A stretch of 64,000 nt of DNA, taken from contig JASANZ010002232.1 in NCBI GenBank assembly GCA_030849805.1, positions 1-64,000 of the forward strand, read 5' to 3'. Within the stretch, counting starts at the first letter, position 1. Each line of letters starts with the position of its first letter. Of the stretch, positions 1 through 10,264 are shown in pieces. The position numbers and the translations under genes were made by a program. The notes beneath the pieces were generated by a model. The model ran no database searches. It worked only from the letters and a program-made list of their open reading frames with translations, and was not told where the DNA came from. Source of the DNA: Sergeia podlipaevii (lineage: Eukaryota > Euglenozoa > Kinetoplastea > Trypanosomatida > Trypanosomatidae).

Positions 1-3000
1 TCGTAGGTGGCCGCAAGGGCTTCGTTGAGATACAGTTGGTTAGCCCGCAGCGCTCGCAGCAACGCCACGTCACGCATTGTTTGAAGAGGTGGTGGAGACA
101 GCGATGGTGGAACCCCAGCGTCCACGTGACACGGAGCATCGGCGAGGCTCTTCGCCGTTCTTGTCGACTTCCCAGCAGCTGCAGAAGATTCGCATAGCCC
201 GTAACTAAGAAGAAATAACATGTGATTCACCCAAAGCGTATCAGCGGTGTTGTGCGTGCCCTCACTCTGCCGCGCATCCTTGTTAATGGGCATTGTTGCG
301 CAGTTGCCAGACACCACAGCTCGGGTAGCGCAACCTGACTGGGAAATCGCTTGCATGTAAAGACAAAGCGCATCAAGGCCTGTTAGCTGAGGCTTCACCT
401 TAACTGCAGCCTCATCCTCTCCATGCACAACACAGTTGTCTTGGCTGGTCGTTCCATTCCCACTGGTGGCTTCATCATGATTCATCGCGGATCCACCGCA
501 CGCAGCGTCAAGCTCCGCTTCCTCGTGTGCATCTCCCACAGCATCTTCTTCTTCCTCCATGTCTTCCTCAGTGCTGCCATTGTCGGCACTGCCAGTTTCT
601 TGTGAGACGGCATCAACGCGTGTGACGTCTCTCGCAATGCGATCCCAGAAGCGCCTCACAAGCGCCAGCGCGGGACCAGGCAACTGAACCACTGGGTCAC
701 CATCATCCCGGTACTCTTTCAAGCACTCCTCCTTTCTCCCTTCACACTGCTGATGTTGTCGCTGATGAGAATAACGCTCAGCTGAACTCCGCAAAGGCCC
801 ATCCGAAAAGGCAGTCAGACAGTGTACACGTTGCATCAAGCTCAGCGCCTCGCGCCTGCGGCCTTGGACTGCAAGTACAACCTTACAAGAAAGCTTTTCC
901 TCCGCAGAAACAACTGTGGGAAGCGTCATCTTTTGATCCTCCTCACCGTGAGCTGCACACCTCTCTTCTTCGGTATCTGCCGAGGCGTCAAGAGCAGCGG
1001 GGTTCTCTCCTCCTTCCTCTGCAGTGGACACTTCATCTGATTTCGTCTCCGTCTTGCTGCTCTTACAGGTAGGAAGGGAGGAAAGAGCGGCATTAACGAG
1101 CGAAGCAACGTGGCGGCCCACAGCATCGTCTTGCAGCCCAAATGCCATTGCTGGCAGGAGGTCATCATTAGAGTAGGCAGATAATGAAGAAAATGACGTG
1201 GTGGAAGGCCACGGCATTTCCTGTGACGAGGCCCAGAATGGCAAGTGGATAGCCCAAACCAGCTGAGCGAGGTCGGCCAGTTCAGCAACCTCTGAAGTAT
1301 CTCTTGTGTCATCGCTCTTCGTATCATAGTCAGGGTCAAGAGCGCTCGTGGGTACGTTGGGGACTTGTACTACAGCACGCTGCCACTCCAGTGCAAAGCA
1401 TATGTTGTTTCTTACAAAGTAAGGGACCCCTTGCAAGTCTGTCCATTGTTGCCTTACCGCTGTTGATGCCGTCGCCTCACCACTCTCACCAAACGCGATA
1501 GCGTTTAAGCAGCGCTGGTAATACCTCACGGGAACCCTACGAGGTCGTGCCATATTTGTAACGACAGAGGCATCAGTAGCGGCAAAATGCGCGTTGTCAT
1601 TGCGGTTATTATGGTCACCGCAGTCGCGCTGCATCAGGCGCAAGCATTGCTCACACACCTGCAGAGCAGAAGGGCGACGATGATGATAATCCATAGAAGT
1701 AAGAGCTGCGCTATCCGTCGCGTCAGCGAGCCACATCTTGGCTCCGGTGTTCTGAGCACTATCTTGGTCAGAGAAACAAGAAGAGGATAGCACCTCACGC
1801 ACGTAGGCACAATCAACACGACGCACCAGCTCCGTTATGTAAGCAGACTCACACTGTCTTGTAGCAAGCGTTGTCGTCGCCGTCGCGGTCCTCGGGAAGT
1901 AGCGCCAGCCGCTCCGACGAAATTGCTGCCACTCTTCACGGCGCATGTGCAGCATCGAAGGTGTGCTGCTGCTGCTGTTGCCAGGTACCATTCTTTTGCC
2001 GCTGTCGTCCGTGTTGAAGAGATCGTCGTCCGACTCTGTGGCGCGCACATCACTAGTTCGCTTGCGCTTGCGGGAAGCGTCAGTGCCCATTTCAGCCAAG
2101 GCAGTATAAATGCGTCTCTCATCTTCCTCGCTGTTCCCATCACTATCATCTAACTTACATGGCAGCGCTAGCGCCTCCTTGATAGCCTCACTCAAGATAT
2201 CCTTCAGGCTGGCACGCTGCTGCGCCACGCACAAAGAAGGAGGAGAGAAGAAAGGAAAATCTTCTGGCTCGCACCAGTCCTTGAAGTAGCAAAGCGAATG
2301 CACTATGAATGCCCCAGAAACAAACCGCACAGCGATGTCCTGATGCTTATATGGACCTGATGGTATCTCCTCTGCGGACATCCAGACAGGAAACCCCTTC
2401 GTCCCTGCAGCAGTGCTGCCGCTGCGCTCAGTCCTGTCTTTAGTCATTATGCCCTCACCACCCTCTCCCTGCTGCTCCTCCCCTCCTTCACTGCTGTCTG
2501 CCTGTGCGGTCACCGTGTCTTGGGAGTCTGCATCAGCCCTTCTACAGCGGCAGGCAGCTGAACGTGGGAACCCACGAACCCGGACAACACCAAGGTCCGT
2601 CACAGTGGTCGCGGAAGAAGAAAAACAGAAGGGGTCTGATGATACCAGTAAGGGCAGTGGTGGCGCCGACGTACGTGTGGTGTCCGCAAGATCCGACTCC
2701 GTGAGAACCACCACGATCAGCTCGTCCAGAGAAGGAGAGAAGGAGGCTGCGCAGCACGGTGCCGAAGAGGAAGAAGCACGGCCATCCAAGTGCTTCTGGG
2801 GGTGTTGTCCCGCTGCGGTAGTATGACTTCGCCACTTCTCGAGTGCTTTATCTAAAATAGCAAGATCGTTCCCCGGGTTACCACTTGCAGTGGTGTCGCT
2901 ACTATATATGCCTCCCGTCCAGTCCACACAGTAACAGTGGTGATGGAAGCAGCTGCTTTTGGACGGTGATGGTGTGTCAGATTGCTGAGGAGGCGCGCAA

Positions 3001-3242
3001 GTCAACTGTTGCTCCACCTCGGCGCAGCTGCTCTTCACCTTCGCTAACAGAGCATCATAGTAGCTCAGTAATGCGGGTGTGTTCACAGGAAGTGATTTGT
3101 GAGTAGACGAGATGTGATCTCCTTCATTTCGAGTTCTGGCCAGTTCAAGTCGCACGCGCCGTGCATCTGCAGGTGTAGTAAATATAATCATGCGGTGCGT
3201 GATTGGGGATCCTCCAGCGGAAGATGTGTCTGCGCTTGTCAT
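1..3242 (-). CDS. Large hypothetical protein, 3' end beyond the window edge
   Basis: Reading the minus strand codon by codon from the ATG at 3242-3240, I meet no stop down to base 1, so at least 1080 codons are open and the C-terminus lies outside the window. The nearest upstream in-frame stop is near 3341 and no earlier in-frame ATG follows it; a second in-frame Met is at codon 18. I recognise no family. Visible are a hydrophobic, aromatic stretch (WMSAEEIPSG, then IVHSLCYFKDW), a basic SRKRKRTS run that could be a nuclear signal, a CEQC pair, and a very acidic segment (EEDMEEEEDA) near 600-550. Upstream on the coding strand a T-rich tract (about 3308-3320) is followed by AG at 3282-3281, a credible trans-splice acceptor. 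A frame this long with no stop is strong evidence of coding; the function is unknown. Confidence 0.85.
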   Translation of the reverse strand, partial: MTSADTSSAGGSPITHRMIIFTTPADARRVRLELARTRNEGDHISSTHKSLPVNTPALLSYYDALLAKVKSSCAEVEQQLTCAPPQQSDTPSPSKSSCFHHHCYCVDWTGGIYSSDTTASGNPGNDLAILDKALEKWRSHTTAAGQHPQKHLDGRASSSSAPCCAASFSPSLDELIVVVLTESDLADTTRTSAPPLPLLVSSDPFCFSSSATTVTDLGVVRVRGFPRSAACRCRRADADSQDTVTAQADSSEGGEEQQGEGGEGIMTKDRTERSGSTAAGTKGFPVWMSAEEIPSGPYKHQDIAVRFVSGAFIVHSLCYFKDWCEPEDFPFFSPPSLCVAQQRASLKDILSEAIKEALALPCKLDDSDGNSEEDERRIYTALAEMGTDASRKRKRTSDVRATESDDDLFNTDDSGKRMVPGNSSSSTPSMLHMRREEWQQFRRSGWRYFPRTATATTTLATRQCESAYITELVRRVDCAYVREVLSSSCFSDQDSAQNTGAKMWLADATDSAALTSMDYHHRRPSALQVCEQCLRLMQRDCGDHNNRNDNAHFAATDASVVTNMARPRRVPVRYYQRCLNAIAFGESGEATASTAVRQQWTDLQGVPYFVRNNICFALEWQRAVVQVPNVPTSALDPDYDTKSDDTRDTSEVAELADLAQLVWAIHLPFWASSQEMPWPSTTSFSSLSAYSNDDLLPAMAFGLQDDAVGRHVASLVNAALSSLPTCKSSKTETKSDEVSTAEEGGENPAALDASADTEEERCAAHGEEDQKMTLPTVVSAEEKLSCKVVLAVQGRRREALSLMQRVHCLTAFSDGPLRSSAERYSHQRQHQQCEGRKEECLKEYRDDGDPVVQLPGPALALVRRFWDRIARDVTRVDAVSQETGSADNGSTEEDMEEEEDAVGDAHEEAELDAACGGSAMNHDEATSGNGTTSQDNCVVHGEDEAAVKVKPQLTGLDALCLYMQAISQSGCATRAVVSGNCATMPINKDARQSEGTHNTADTLWVNHMLFLLSYGLCESSAAAGKSTRTAKSLADAPCHVDAGVPPSLSPPPLQTMRDVALLRALRANQLYLNEALAATY

Positions 3243-3965
3243 TTTCGCCTTCCTTCCCTTTTTTCCAGAATTTTTTTTTTCTGAGTTGTGTATATGTTTA
3301 TATATGTGCAAAAACAAAAAATGCTTATTATTGCTTGCTTATGTGTTCTGTATGTGGCGATGTCTGTAGTGATAAAAAAAAAATCTATACTGAACCAAAG
3401 GTGTGTATGAATGAGAAATTTATATCTTTATGTTTGTATTGACAAAGTGCCAGTTTGTCTGTAAGGCGTATATTGTGTGCCTCAAAGAAAAAGAAGTGCC
3501 CTCTAGAAACAAGCAAAGAGTAGGGTGTCTTTCATTTATAAAATAAATCGCGCCGTTGAGCAAGTGTAAAAAAAGAAAAAAAAATCAATGCGAAATAAAC
3601 CAACAGTGAGAAAGGAGCATAAATGAAAAAAAAAAAAATGCCAAATTGTTTTCATCGCGTTGCAAAATAGCTCATATACAAGCAGCAAAACCACAACACA
3701 CCGCTTCCACCATGATAGCGGCACTACGGAGAAGTACAACAAAAGGTTCCTTCCCTTCCTTTCTCCGCACTTCATATAAAGTTTATATATATATATGTGT
3801 GTGTGGATGTCTTTGTGCGTTTTTGAAATGTGAACGTGTCTGTGTGAAACAAAAGAATGGACCATCTATATATAAAGAACACTCAACATACCACCCATAA
3901 GTTCAACTGATATCCATCCAATCTCTCCCTCTCTCTGCAACTTTGCAGCAGACATCACATGCAAC
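3243..3965. other. Intergenic, UTRs only
   Basis: This 0.7-kb spacer holds the 3' UTR of the 439-aa gene and the splice signals of the gene at the left edge. It is AT-rich with A8-A12 runs near 3568-3640 and a short TA run at 3786. Small ORFs here are low-complexity (poly-Phe/Lys from homopolymers) and I do not call any. Confidence 0.7.
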
Positions 3966-5285
3966 CTAGTAAAATGGGCGAAGACGATTCACACGCCACT
4001 GCCACTTCACCTTGGCAGGGGGCAAGAGAGGGGTACGCATCCAGGTGGTCACCGTACCATTCCCCATCTGCATTTCGCTGTCCAGTTTGTGAATCACCCA
4101 TCGCGACAAGTGCGGCAGCGGCACCTTCATGAACCCATCGCGCATGAACGGTGGGATGTGGTCGGTGCCCTTCTCGCGGTACTTGAAGTATCCCCACGTC
4201 TCCCACGCGCTACCCTCAATATAGCTATCGGGCACACCAAAGTACACATACTCACGCACCGAGCCCTGCTGCCTGATCTGCGCCGTAGGGTCCGTGTTGT
4301 TGATCATGTCCGATAGGAGAACAATACTAGGCTCATACTTCTCCAAGGCTGCCTGGTTCTTCATCTTAATAATCGGGTTAGGCTTAAACTCCGCCTGCTT
4401 GTGCTGCGGAATCACTAGAAGATAAGGGTTGGTGTTGGGGTTCTCGTGTGTGTGGATGACCGGTACTGGCACCTTGCCTGACTTGTTGAGCAAAGCACCA
4501 AATTTCCCAGTCTTGGCGCCTAGAAACAAAATCGGCGCCTTTTTCGCCTTCTCATCTGCAATGAGAGCGTGACGCTGCGCAAGATACTCCGCGGTGGCGT
4601 CCACGAGCTGCTTGGTGTAAATCATCGACTGCGCCGTCACCATGCACAGATATGCTAGGGGACTAAATGGCTGATAGTAGTTCCAGAAAAGACTATACCA
4701 TTCCTCAAACGACATTTGAGCCTCCTTGCTAACATTGCAGCGATCCAGCGGAAGTCGTGAGATGTCTTCAAGACCAGAAAAGATGCCCTGGCGCCACCAC
4801 AGGGGCTTCTTGAGCTCCACCATAGTCAGTGCCTTCTCGTAATCGGGCGTGTAGAGTGGATAGAAGCAGCGCTCCATCTCCGCATAGTCAACACCTTTGG
4901 CGGTCAAAAAGCGATTACCAAGCTGCTCCGCATAAAGCACAGCAATCGCCTGTAGATGGCCATCCTTGTCCCGCTTCTCCGCAACCTGCAGCCGCTCGCG
5001 CAGGTTATCAAAGCGATTCGCCTCAAACTTGGGGTTCAGCCCACCCGCGATCTGCGCAAATTTAGACTCAGCGGTTTTGCTGTGAAAACGATTGACCGGA
5101 GGCACCTTAAAAGTGTAACCGTTAAGGGTCGCCACCTTGTCGTAGATGGTGCCCTCCTCCTCATGGGAGTACTGAATGCCCAGCATAGTGGGCGTGCTAA
5201 AGCCTTTGGGGGCACCACTGCTTGCCTCATCAGCCTTCTTCTGTCCACCTTGCCTGCGGGACTTGTAAGATGATGAGTCTGCCAT
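3966..5285 (-). CDS. Conserved-looking hypothetical protein, 439 aa
   Basis: The frame runs from ATG at 5285 to TAG at 3968-3966. The protein has a short basic, Ser/Gly-rich head (residues 1-28) and then a globular, non-repetitive body with balanced composition and Trp/Tyr-rich patches (KPLWWRQG, EEWYSLFWNYYQPF). A segment near 250-275 (APILFLGAKTGKFGALLNK) followed by a VPVPVIHTHE strand looks faintly like a Rossmann glycine loop and second strand, so a degenerate methyltransferase-like fold is possible. That is only a guess. No membrane span or signal peptide is obvious. A strong coding-strand pyrimidine tract at about 5589-5622 lies some 300 nt upstream. Coding is certain from length and codon use; the function is unknown. 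Confidence 0.85.
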   Translation of the reverse strand: MADSSSYKSRRQGGQKKADEASSGAPKGFSTPTMLGIQYSHEEEGTIYDKVATLNGYTFKVPPVNRFHSKTAESKFAQIAGGLNPKFEANRFDNLRERLQVAEKRDKDGHLQAIAVLYAEQLGNRFLTAKGVDYAEMERCFYPLYTPDYEKALTMVELKKPLWWRQGIFSGLEDISRLPLDRCNVSKEAQMSFEEWYSLFWNYYQPFSPLAYLCMVTAQSMIYTKQLVDATAEYLAQRHALIADEKAKKAPILFLGAKTGKFGALLNKSGKVPVPVIHTHENPNTNPYLLVIPQHKQAEFKPNPIIKMKNQAALEKYEPSIVLLSDMINNTDPTAQIRQQGSVREYVYFGVPDSYIEGSAWETWGYFKYREKGTDHIPPFMRDGFMKVPLPHLSRWVIHKLDSEMQMGNGTVTTWMRTPLLPPAKVKWQWRVNRLRPFY

Positions 5286-5516
5286 TTGCTCTCCTATTTA
5301 CTATTTGCTTTTTTTTTTGTATTCTGGATGGCAGGTGTTTCTTTCTCTCAGTCTATCTAACTATACAGTCTCCCTTATTATTATTTTTCGTTTGTGACGA
5401 TCTGGTGACTGCACACGGTTACGGCAAATATGTGCGTGTGGTTGGGCAGGCGCAATATATATATATATCAAGCAGCGGCCACACTTGGAATTCTCTCCTT
5501 ATATATATGTGTATGT

Positions 5517-5549
<33 letters not shown>

Positions 5550-6391
5550 TTACATAAACGCAAATATATGCGTCCCAAACATAATACAGAAAAAAAAAAG
5601 ATGAAAAGGAGGAAAAAAAAACTTTTGCTCATGAAGGAAACGGCGAATACATCCAGCGTGCTTCTTATTTTTCACATCGTAAAACGAATGTGAAAGCAAG
5701 CAGCGTCAAAGGCGAAGGAGATGTAGTTGTAATGTATTTGTCTTATGCTTATTGCATAAACGATTATTACTCCATGTAAAACAAATAATAGTAAAAAAAA
5801 AAGGTATATGACAACTTCGCCTGCACGTAACAGCAAAAATAAAATCACCAGCGAAAAGGAGGGCAAAATGGTCTACGTGTGTGCCAGTTGAAGAGCGGTG
5901 CAGGTGTGTAGATATAGGCCTGGTTCCTAGCACTACGACTTGCCCAAATTCTATAGATAAAATATAATGCATAATGTCATTTTATTCTATTCTTCGCTTG
6001 CCATCATATCAATTCCCACACCGATAGCGCTGACACTTTTTTTTTGTTGTTACCACTATAACACCACTTCAATGCGTTCTTGTTCTTTTCTGTTTTCGTA
6101 AAAGGAAAAGAAAAATAGATACAACCATGTACACGCTATGCTAACATCGGCACATGCACACACACACACACACACACACGTACACTTACACACACACGAC
6201 CTTAGACCAACAAGACAAAATATTCACTAGAAGCGAAATAATAATAATTGTAAAGGAAATAAAAAGGGAAGAAAAAAACATTTTTTAAAAAATGTTCCTT
6301 TCTCACACACATACACACACACACATACACTCTCTCTCTCACATTCCCTTTCCGTTCAGCATACCTCCTTCGTGGTCGCTTATTTCCTTTA
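5286..6391. other. Intergenic, UTRs and simple repeats
   Basis: A 1.1-kb AT-rich spacer between the helicase stop and the 439-aa gene. It contains a (GT)n run at 5519-5547, (CA)n near 6158-6180 and 6303-6325, and A-rich tracts at 5589-5622 that would read as a polypyrimidine splice tract on the transcribed RNA. No credible gene. Confidence 0.7.
5519..5547. repeat. (GT)n microsatellite
   Basis: Uninterrupted GT dinucleotides for 29 bases, next to short TA runs at 5457-5470. It is intergenic; the repeat is seen directly. Confidence 0.95.
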
Positions 6392-9300
6392 CTATTCAAA
6401 GGCAAATCTCATTTGAGTTTCCTCGCCATCGCTCTCGTCGTTCATCGCGTTTTGGTCAGAATTGTTCTGATGGTGCCCTGTTGCCACCGCAGCCGGGTTC
6501 ACACCCACTCCGTTGCTTGAGCGGATCAGCAACGACTGATAGCGAAACTCCGAAACGGGCCTAGGCTTCTTCACTGCGCACATAGCCCCCTCCACCTTAC
6601 CGCGGAAGCGCGCCACGAGTGTCTTGAGTCCTTTTTGAAGAAGCAGTGGGATGCAGTCTGGGCGAGATTTGACTTCGTCAGGAATACCAAAGTCGCAATT
6701 GAGTGACTCCAGGTGGGCTGCCATCTTGTCTATATCACTTACAGAGACACGGCCCTCCACCTGCAGCTGGAGTATCGCAAGGGCCGCGCACTGCATGCGG
6801 CGCAGCTGCAACACATACATCGCGGTCTGATTGTCACACTCGAAGGATTGGTTAACGCCAATGTAGCTAACACCAAATAGGTAGCGGCCCGAGTCACTCA
6901 CGTCATAGAACACGCTGTAGGTAAAAAGCAGAAGCAAAATGTTGAGCAGCTCAGTGGATATCTCCGTCGCAAAGCAGGCGAGCAGCATTTCATACGTGGT
7001 CTGGAGTGAAAAGGGGACGCATATCTGTCCAGCATTCCACGGGCACGTACTCGGCACAAACATAGACTGCAGACACTTCATTGGAATGAATACGCCAGAG
7101 CCGGAGAAGCGCTTGCGCTGTGCGTCGGCGGGGTCATTCTGAATAAAAATAGCCGACTGCAGGTGGCCCGCAAGTGCGACAATCATCAGCACTTCAGCAT
7201 TTTCGTTGTACTGATTCTTGAGAACATCCACATCGCGGATGTCGTGAAACTGGCAAATAGCACCCACCTGCTCCTTCATCTGCGCGACGAGGTTGACGAT
7301 ATCGACGAGGCGTGTGCGGCTCAGACTGCGTGACTCACACCACACCTTCTGCGCCTCCTCAGAAAGACCGTCCTTCTGCATGTCCATGTACTCTAGCACA
7401 GCACCGACAAATGAAACAATATCGCTGCGAAGACCACCCTTGTACTTGCGGATCTCCGCGGAGACCCTCTCAAACTCTGACTGCTTCTCCTTCCGCTCTG
7501 TAATGCCGTAGGGGAGCACAAAGGGGCTTTTGCAGGCTTCCACGGCAGCTGTGATGATACCCAAGGTAGGGATGCCAAAGAGAATGCCAAAGAAAACGGT
7601 CGAGCCAGCCTCGATGCCCACAGGGGCGTGTGACACAATGAGACCCTTGGCGGTAACCTGGAAAGAGTGCCGCGACAGTTCCAGTAACTGCGCATCGCCC
7701 TCGTCTTGTAGCGCGTTGATGACTTTGTCGTCCTCCGCTGGGCAAGCCAGCAGCCGCTTACGTTCCTTTGCCTCGGCAGCATATGCATTAATAGCATCGT
7801 CCCAGTCAAGGTGGCCCGTAATACCCTCTCTCTCGTTGCTCACAGCCTCTGCCGTAGAGAGGGCGTCGTCCTTCGCAAGGATGAACCCGCCATCGCGGAG
7901 AGTGAGGATGCTGTAGTTAACGCTCACATTGCGAGCCCACTCGTGGCACATGCGGAATGTCACAAACGGGGTTGAGGTCAGCTGCAGCACATGCAGCAGT
8001 AGAGAGTGCAGCACATCATTGGCAATGCGATTTTCGGATGGCCCCATGTTCATGGCGTGCTTGCGTCCAAGCATAGACAGATAAAACCCTTGTTGTACGC
8101 GGCCAATACGCCCGCGCCGCTGCGTGGCGCACGTGCGGCCCTCCCACAACAGCTGTAACGGCGGAAAGGCCACAGAAAGTGGGTTTCTCTCATCAATTCG
8201 CGGGAGTTTCGCCGTACCAGAGTCAATGACAAAAACCACATCAGGCAGCGTAATGCTGACCTCAGCAATGCTGGTAGCAATATACACCTTCTTCCTCACG
8301 CCGGTACCACGCTCAAGCTCGGCCTTGATGACAGATAAATCCACGTCGCTGTACCAGACAACGGGATAGAACTGCTCTGCAAGGTTCTCACGCACCCACT
8401 GGCACAGCTTCTCCACTGGCGTGCGACCAGGCAAGAATACCATCACGCTATGCTGTGGAGCAGCAAAGGATGCCAGAAAGCGTAGTGTTTTGTGAATCAT
8501 ATGCGTAATATGCTGGAGAGCCAAGGAGGAAACAATGCCGTTCTTCCCAACATTGGGGGGACAGTACTTGTGGCCCACAAGCTGGCCAATCTCTTCGGCG
8601 TAGTACTCATGCACAGGGTACATGACATTGGCTTGGCTATACTCGCCAATAGAGAACCCTTCAAAAAATGTCCTCCACAACTCCACCTCGGTGGTGGCGC
8701 TGCATAGAATAAGCTTTAACTTACCTGGAGAATGGCGCATCATCACCTTCATAAGCAGCAGAATCACCTGCACCTCCGATGTACGCTCGTGAATCTCATC
8801 GAGAATGACGTGGGTGAAAGGTACAGAGTTGGGGGCGTGCCAGAGAAGGTGCAGAAACAGGCTGTAGTTGCTCACATACATGAGCCGTGTCAGGCCCAAC
8901 TCACCGGCGCGCTCGCCACGCACAGAGAACCCGACCTTATCCCCGAGTGTTTCATTCCTCAGCTTGGCCACACGCTGTGCAAGTGTGATGGCGGAGATGC
9001 GGCGTGGTTGAGCGTTCACAACCATAAACGATTCGTCAGCCTCCAGTAGCGCCTTGGGAATCAACGTGCTCTTGCCTGTGCCAGTGTCAGTGACAATGAA
9101 CGTAATGTCGTTGTCGGATATGAGCTGCATGCAGCGCTGCACGTCAACCGTACCAATGGTACCCGCGGCAGTCGCACGCTGCTCCCGTAGTTGCGGCGAT
9201 GCAGCACCCATACAAGCATCAGGATCGTCTTGGTACCTGTACCACTCTTTGAGCTCAGCCAGGATAGCAGTGGCCTCAGGAGACTCATCCGTGAGAAGGG

Positions 9301-10264
9301 ATTTACGCGTGCTCGGCTTCGGTTTCGGCTTCAGCTTCGACTGCTGCTGGTGAGGTTGCTGCCGGTGCTGTTGCCGATATGGTTGCTGGTGGCGCGGAAG
9401 TGGAACTTGCAGTGGCGCAGGCGAAGCAACAGCACCGGCACCGGCACCGGTGGTAGCGTTCGATCTTTGCAGGTTGCGCTTCTCCAATTCCTTTACGAGG
9501 CGGCTCACGGGGTCACTAGGTGTAATATTGTGGCCTTGCTGTCCGCCTTGTTGCTGTGCTTTCCCATCACTGCTATACTGAGGCAGCTGCTGGCCATCCT
9601 CTCCCATGCGCCGTTGCCGCTGTTGCAGTTGAGCCCGCTGCCAAAGCTGCTCCACACGTTGTTGCTGTTCCCGCTGCTGCGGCGGTGGCTGCTGCTCATA
9701 GAAAGGTGGAACACTCTGGCCTTGGCTATACTGTGTGGAGGAGCCAGGGACTTGCGAAGCTGGCATGGGGCGTGAGCTTGGTCCCTGCGGCTCTTGGTGC
9801 CCCTGACACGAATGAGATTGCTTTAGGAGATGAGACACCCACTGTGGTTGTTGTTGCTGCGGCGGCGGTGGCTGGCCTTCCATTAAATGTGGTTGCTGTG
9901 ATGTTGCGACAACCTGCGAGATATCCCCGTGCTGAAGGACAGTGTTTTGCTGCCCATGATACCAATGCTGTGGTTGCTGTTGCTGTTGCTGATATCCAGG
10001 TGAGTGAGATAAAGAAGAACGGGGAGGAGGAAGAGGCAGCTGCGTTTGCGACGCATTGGAGGCCATCATGGGATGCCCAGCGCTTTCCTGTCGCTGGGGA
10101 TCCACAAAGGCATTCCGGTTGGCATCAGCGCCAGGCGGATGACCCATCCACTGCTGCTGTTGCTGTTGCTGCTGACCTGTACCTCCGCTCTGCTGACCAC
10201 GAACTAGAGGAGCAAAGGCGGCTTTTAAGGAAGTCGCAGCGGATTGGCTAGGATATTGAGACAT
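6392..10264 (-). CDS. DEIH-box (DEAH/RHA-type) ATP-dependent RNA helicase with polyQ N-terminus
   Basis: A superfamily 2 RNA helicase of about 1290 aa. Motif I (DTGTGKST) lies near residue 395, motif II is DEIH near 490, motif III is SAT near 523, and motif VI is QRRGRIGR, all in the right order. The C-terminal half (about 740-1200) should hold the helicase-associated and OB-like regions of the DEAH/RHA family, which unwind or remodel RNA or RNP. The first 330 residues are Gln/Pro/His-rich low complexity with several Q6-Q8 runs. The frame is open upstream to a GTG at 10291, but the first ATG is at 10264, giving MSQYPSQ, and I chose that. DEIH instead of DEAH is normal in the RHA/MLE branch. 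The substrate is unknown; the family call is secure. Confidence 0.93.
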   Translation of the reverse strand: MSQYPSQSAATSLKAAFAPLVRGQQSGGTGQQQQQQQQWMGHPPGADANRNAFVDPQRQESAGHPMMASNASQTQLPLPPPRSSLSHSPGYQQQQQQPQHWYHGQQNTVLQHGDISQVVATSQQPHLMEGQPPPPQQQQPQWVSHLLKQSHSCQGHQEPQGPSSRPMPASQVPGSSTQYSQGQSVPPFYEQQPPPQQREQQQRVEQLWQRAQLQQRQRRMGEDGQQLPQYSSDGKAQQQGGQQGHNITPSDPVSRLVKELEKRNLQRSNATTGAGAGAVASPAPLQVPLPRHQQPYRQQHRQQPHQQQSKLKPKPKPSTRKSLLTDESPEATAILAELKEWYRYQDDPDACMGAASPQLREQRATAAGTIGTVDVQRCMQLISDNDITFIVTDTGTGKSTLIPKALLEADESFMVVNAQPRRISAITLAQRVAKLRNETLGDKVGFSVRGERAGELGLTRLMYVSNYSLFLHLLWHAPNSVPFTHVILDEIHERTSEVQVILLLMKVMMRHSPGKLKLILCSATTEVELWRTFFEGFSIGEYSQANVMYPVHEYYAEEIGQLVGHKYCPPNVGKNGIVSSLALQHITHMIHKTLRFLASFAAPQHSVMVFLPGRTPVEKLCQWVRENLAEQFYPVVWYSDVDLSVIKAELERGTGVRKKVYIATSIAEVSITLPDVVFVIDSGTAKLPRIDERNPLSVAFPPLQLLWEGRTCATQRRGRIGRVQQGFYLSMLGRKHAMNMGPSENRIANDVLHSLLLHVLQLTSTPFVTFRMCHEWARNVSVNYSILTLRDGGFILAKDDALSTAEAVSNEREGITGHLDWDDAINAYAAEAKERKRLLACPAEDDKVINALQDEGDAQLLELSRHSFQVTAKGLIVSHAPVGIEAGSTVFFGILFGIPTLGIITAAVEACKSPFVLPYGITERKEKQSEFERVSAEIRKYKGGLRSDIVSFVGAVLEYMDMQKDGLSEEAQKVWCESRSLSRTRLVDIVNLVAQMKEQVGAICQFHDIRDVDVLKNQYNENAEVLMIVALAGHLQSAIFIQNDPADAQRKRFSGSGVFIPMKCLQSMFVPSTCPWNAGQICVPFSLQTTYEMLLACFATEISTELLNILLLLFTYSVFYDVSDSGRYLFGVSYIGVNQSFECDNQTAMYVLQLRRMQCAALAILQLQVEGRVSVSDIDKMAAHLESLNCDFGIPDEVKSRPDCIPLLLQKGLKTLVARFRGKVEGAMCAVKKPRPVSEFRYQSLLIRSSNGVGVNPAAVATGHHQNNSDQNAMNDESDGEETQMRFAFE

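Noticed and set aside
9556..10251. 231-aa plus-strand ORF (Ala/Val/Gln-rich)
   Set aside because: Antisense reading of the CAG/CAA repeats of the helicase head.
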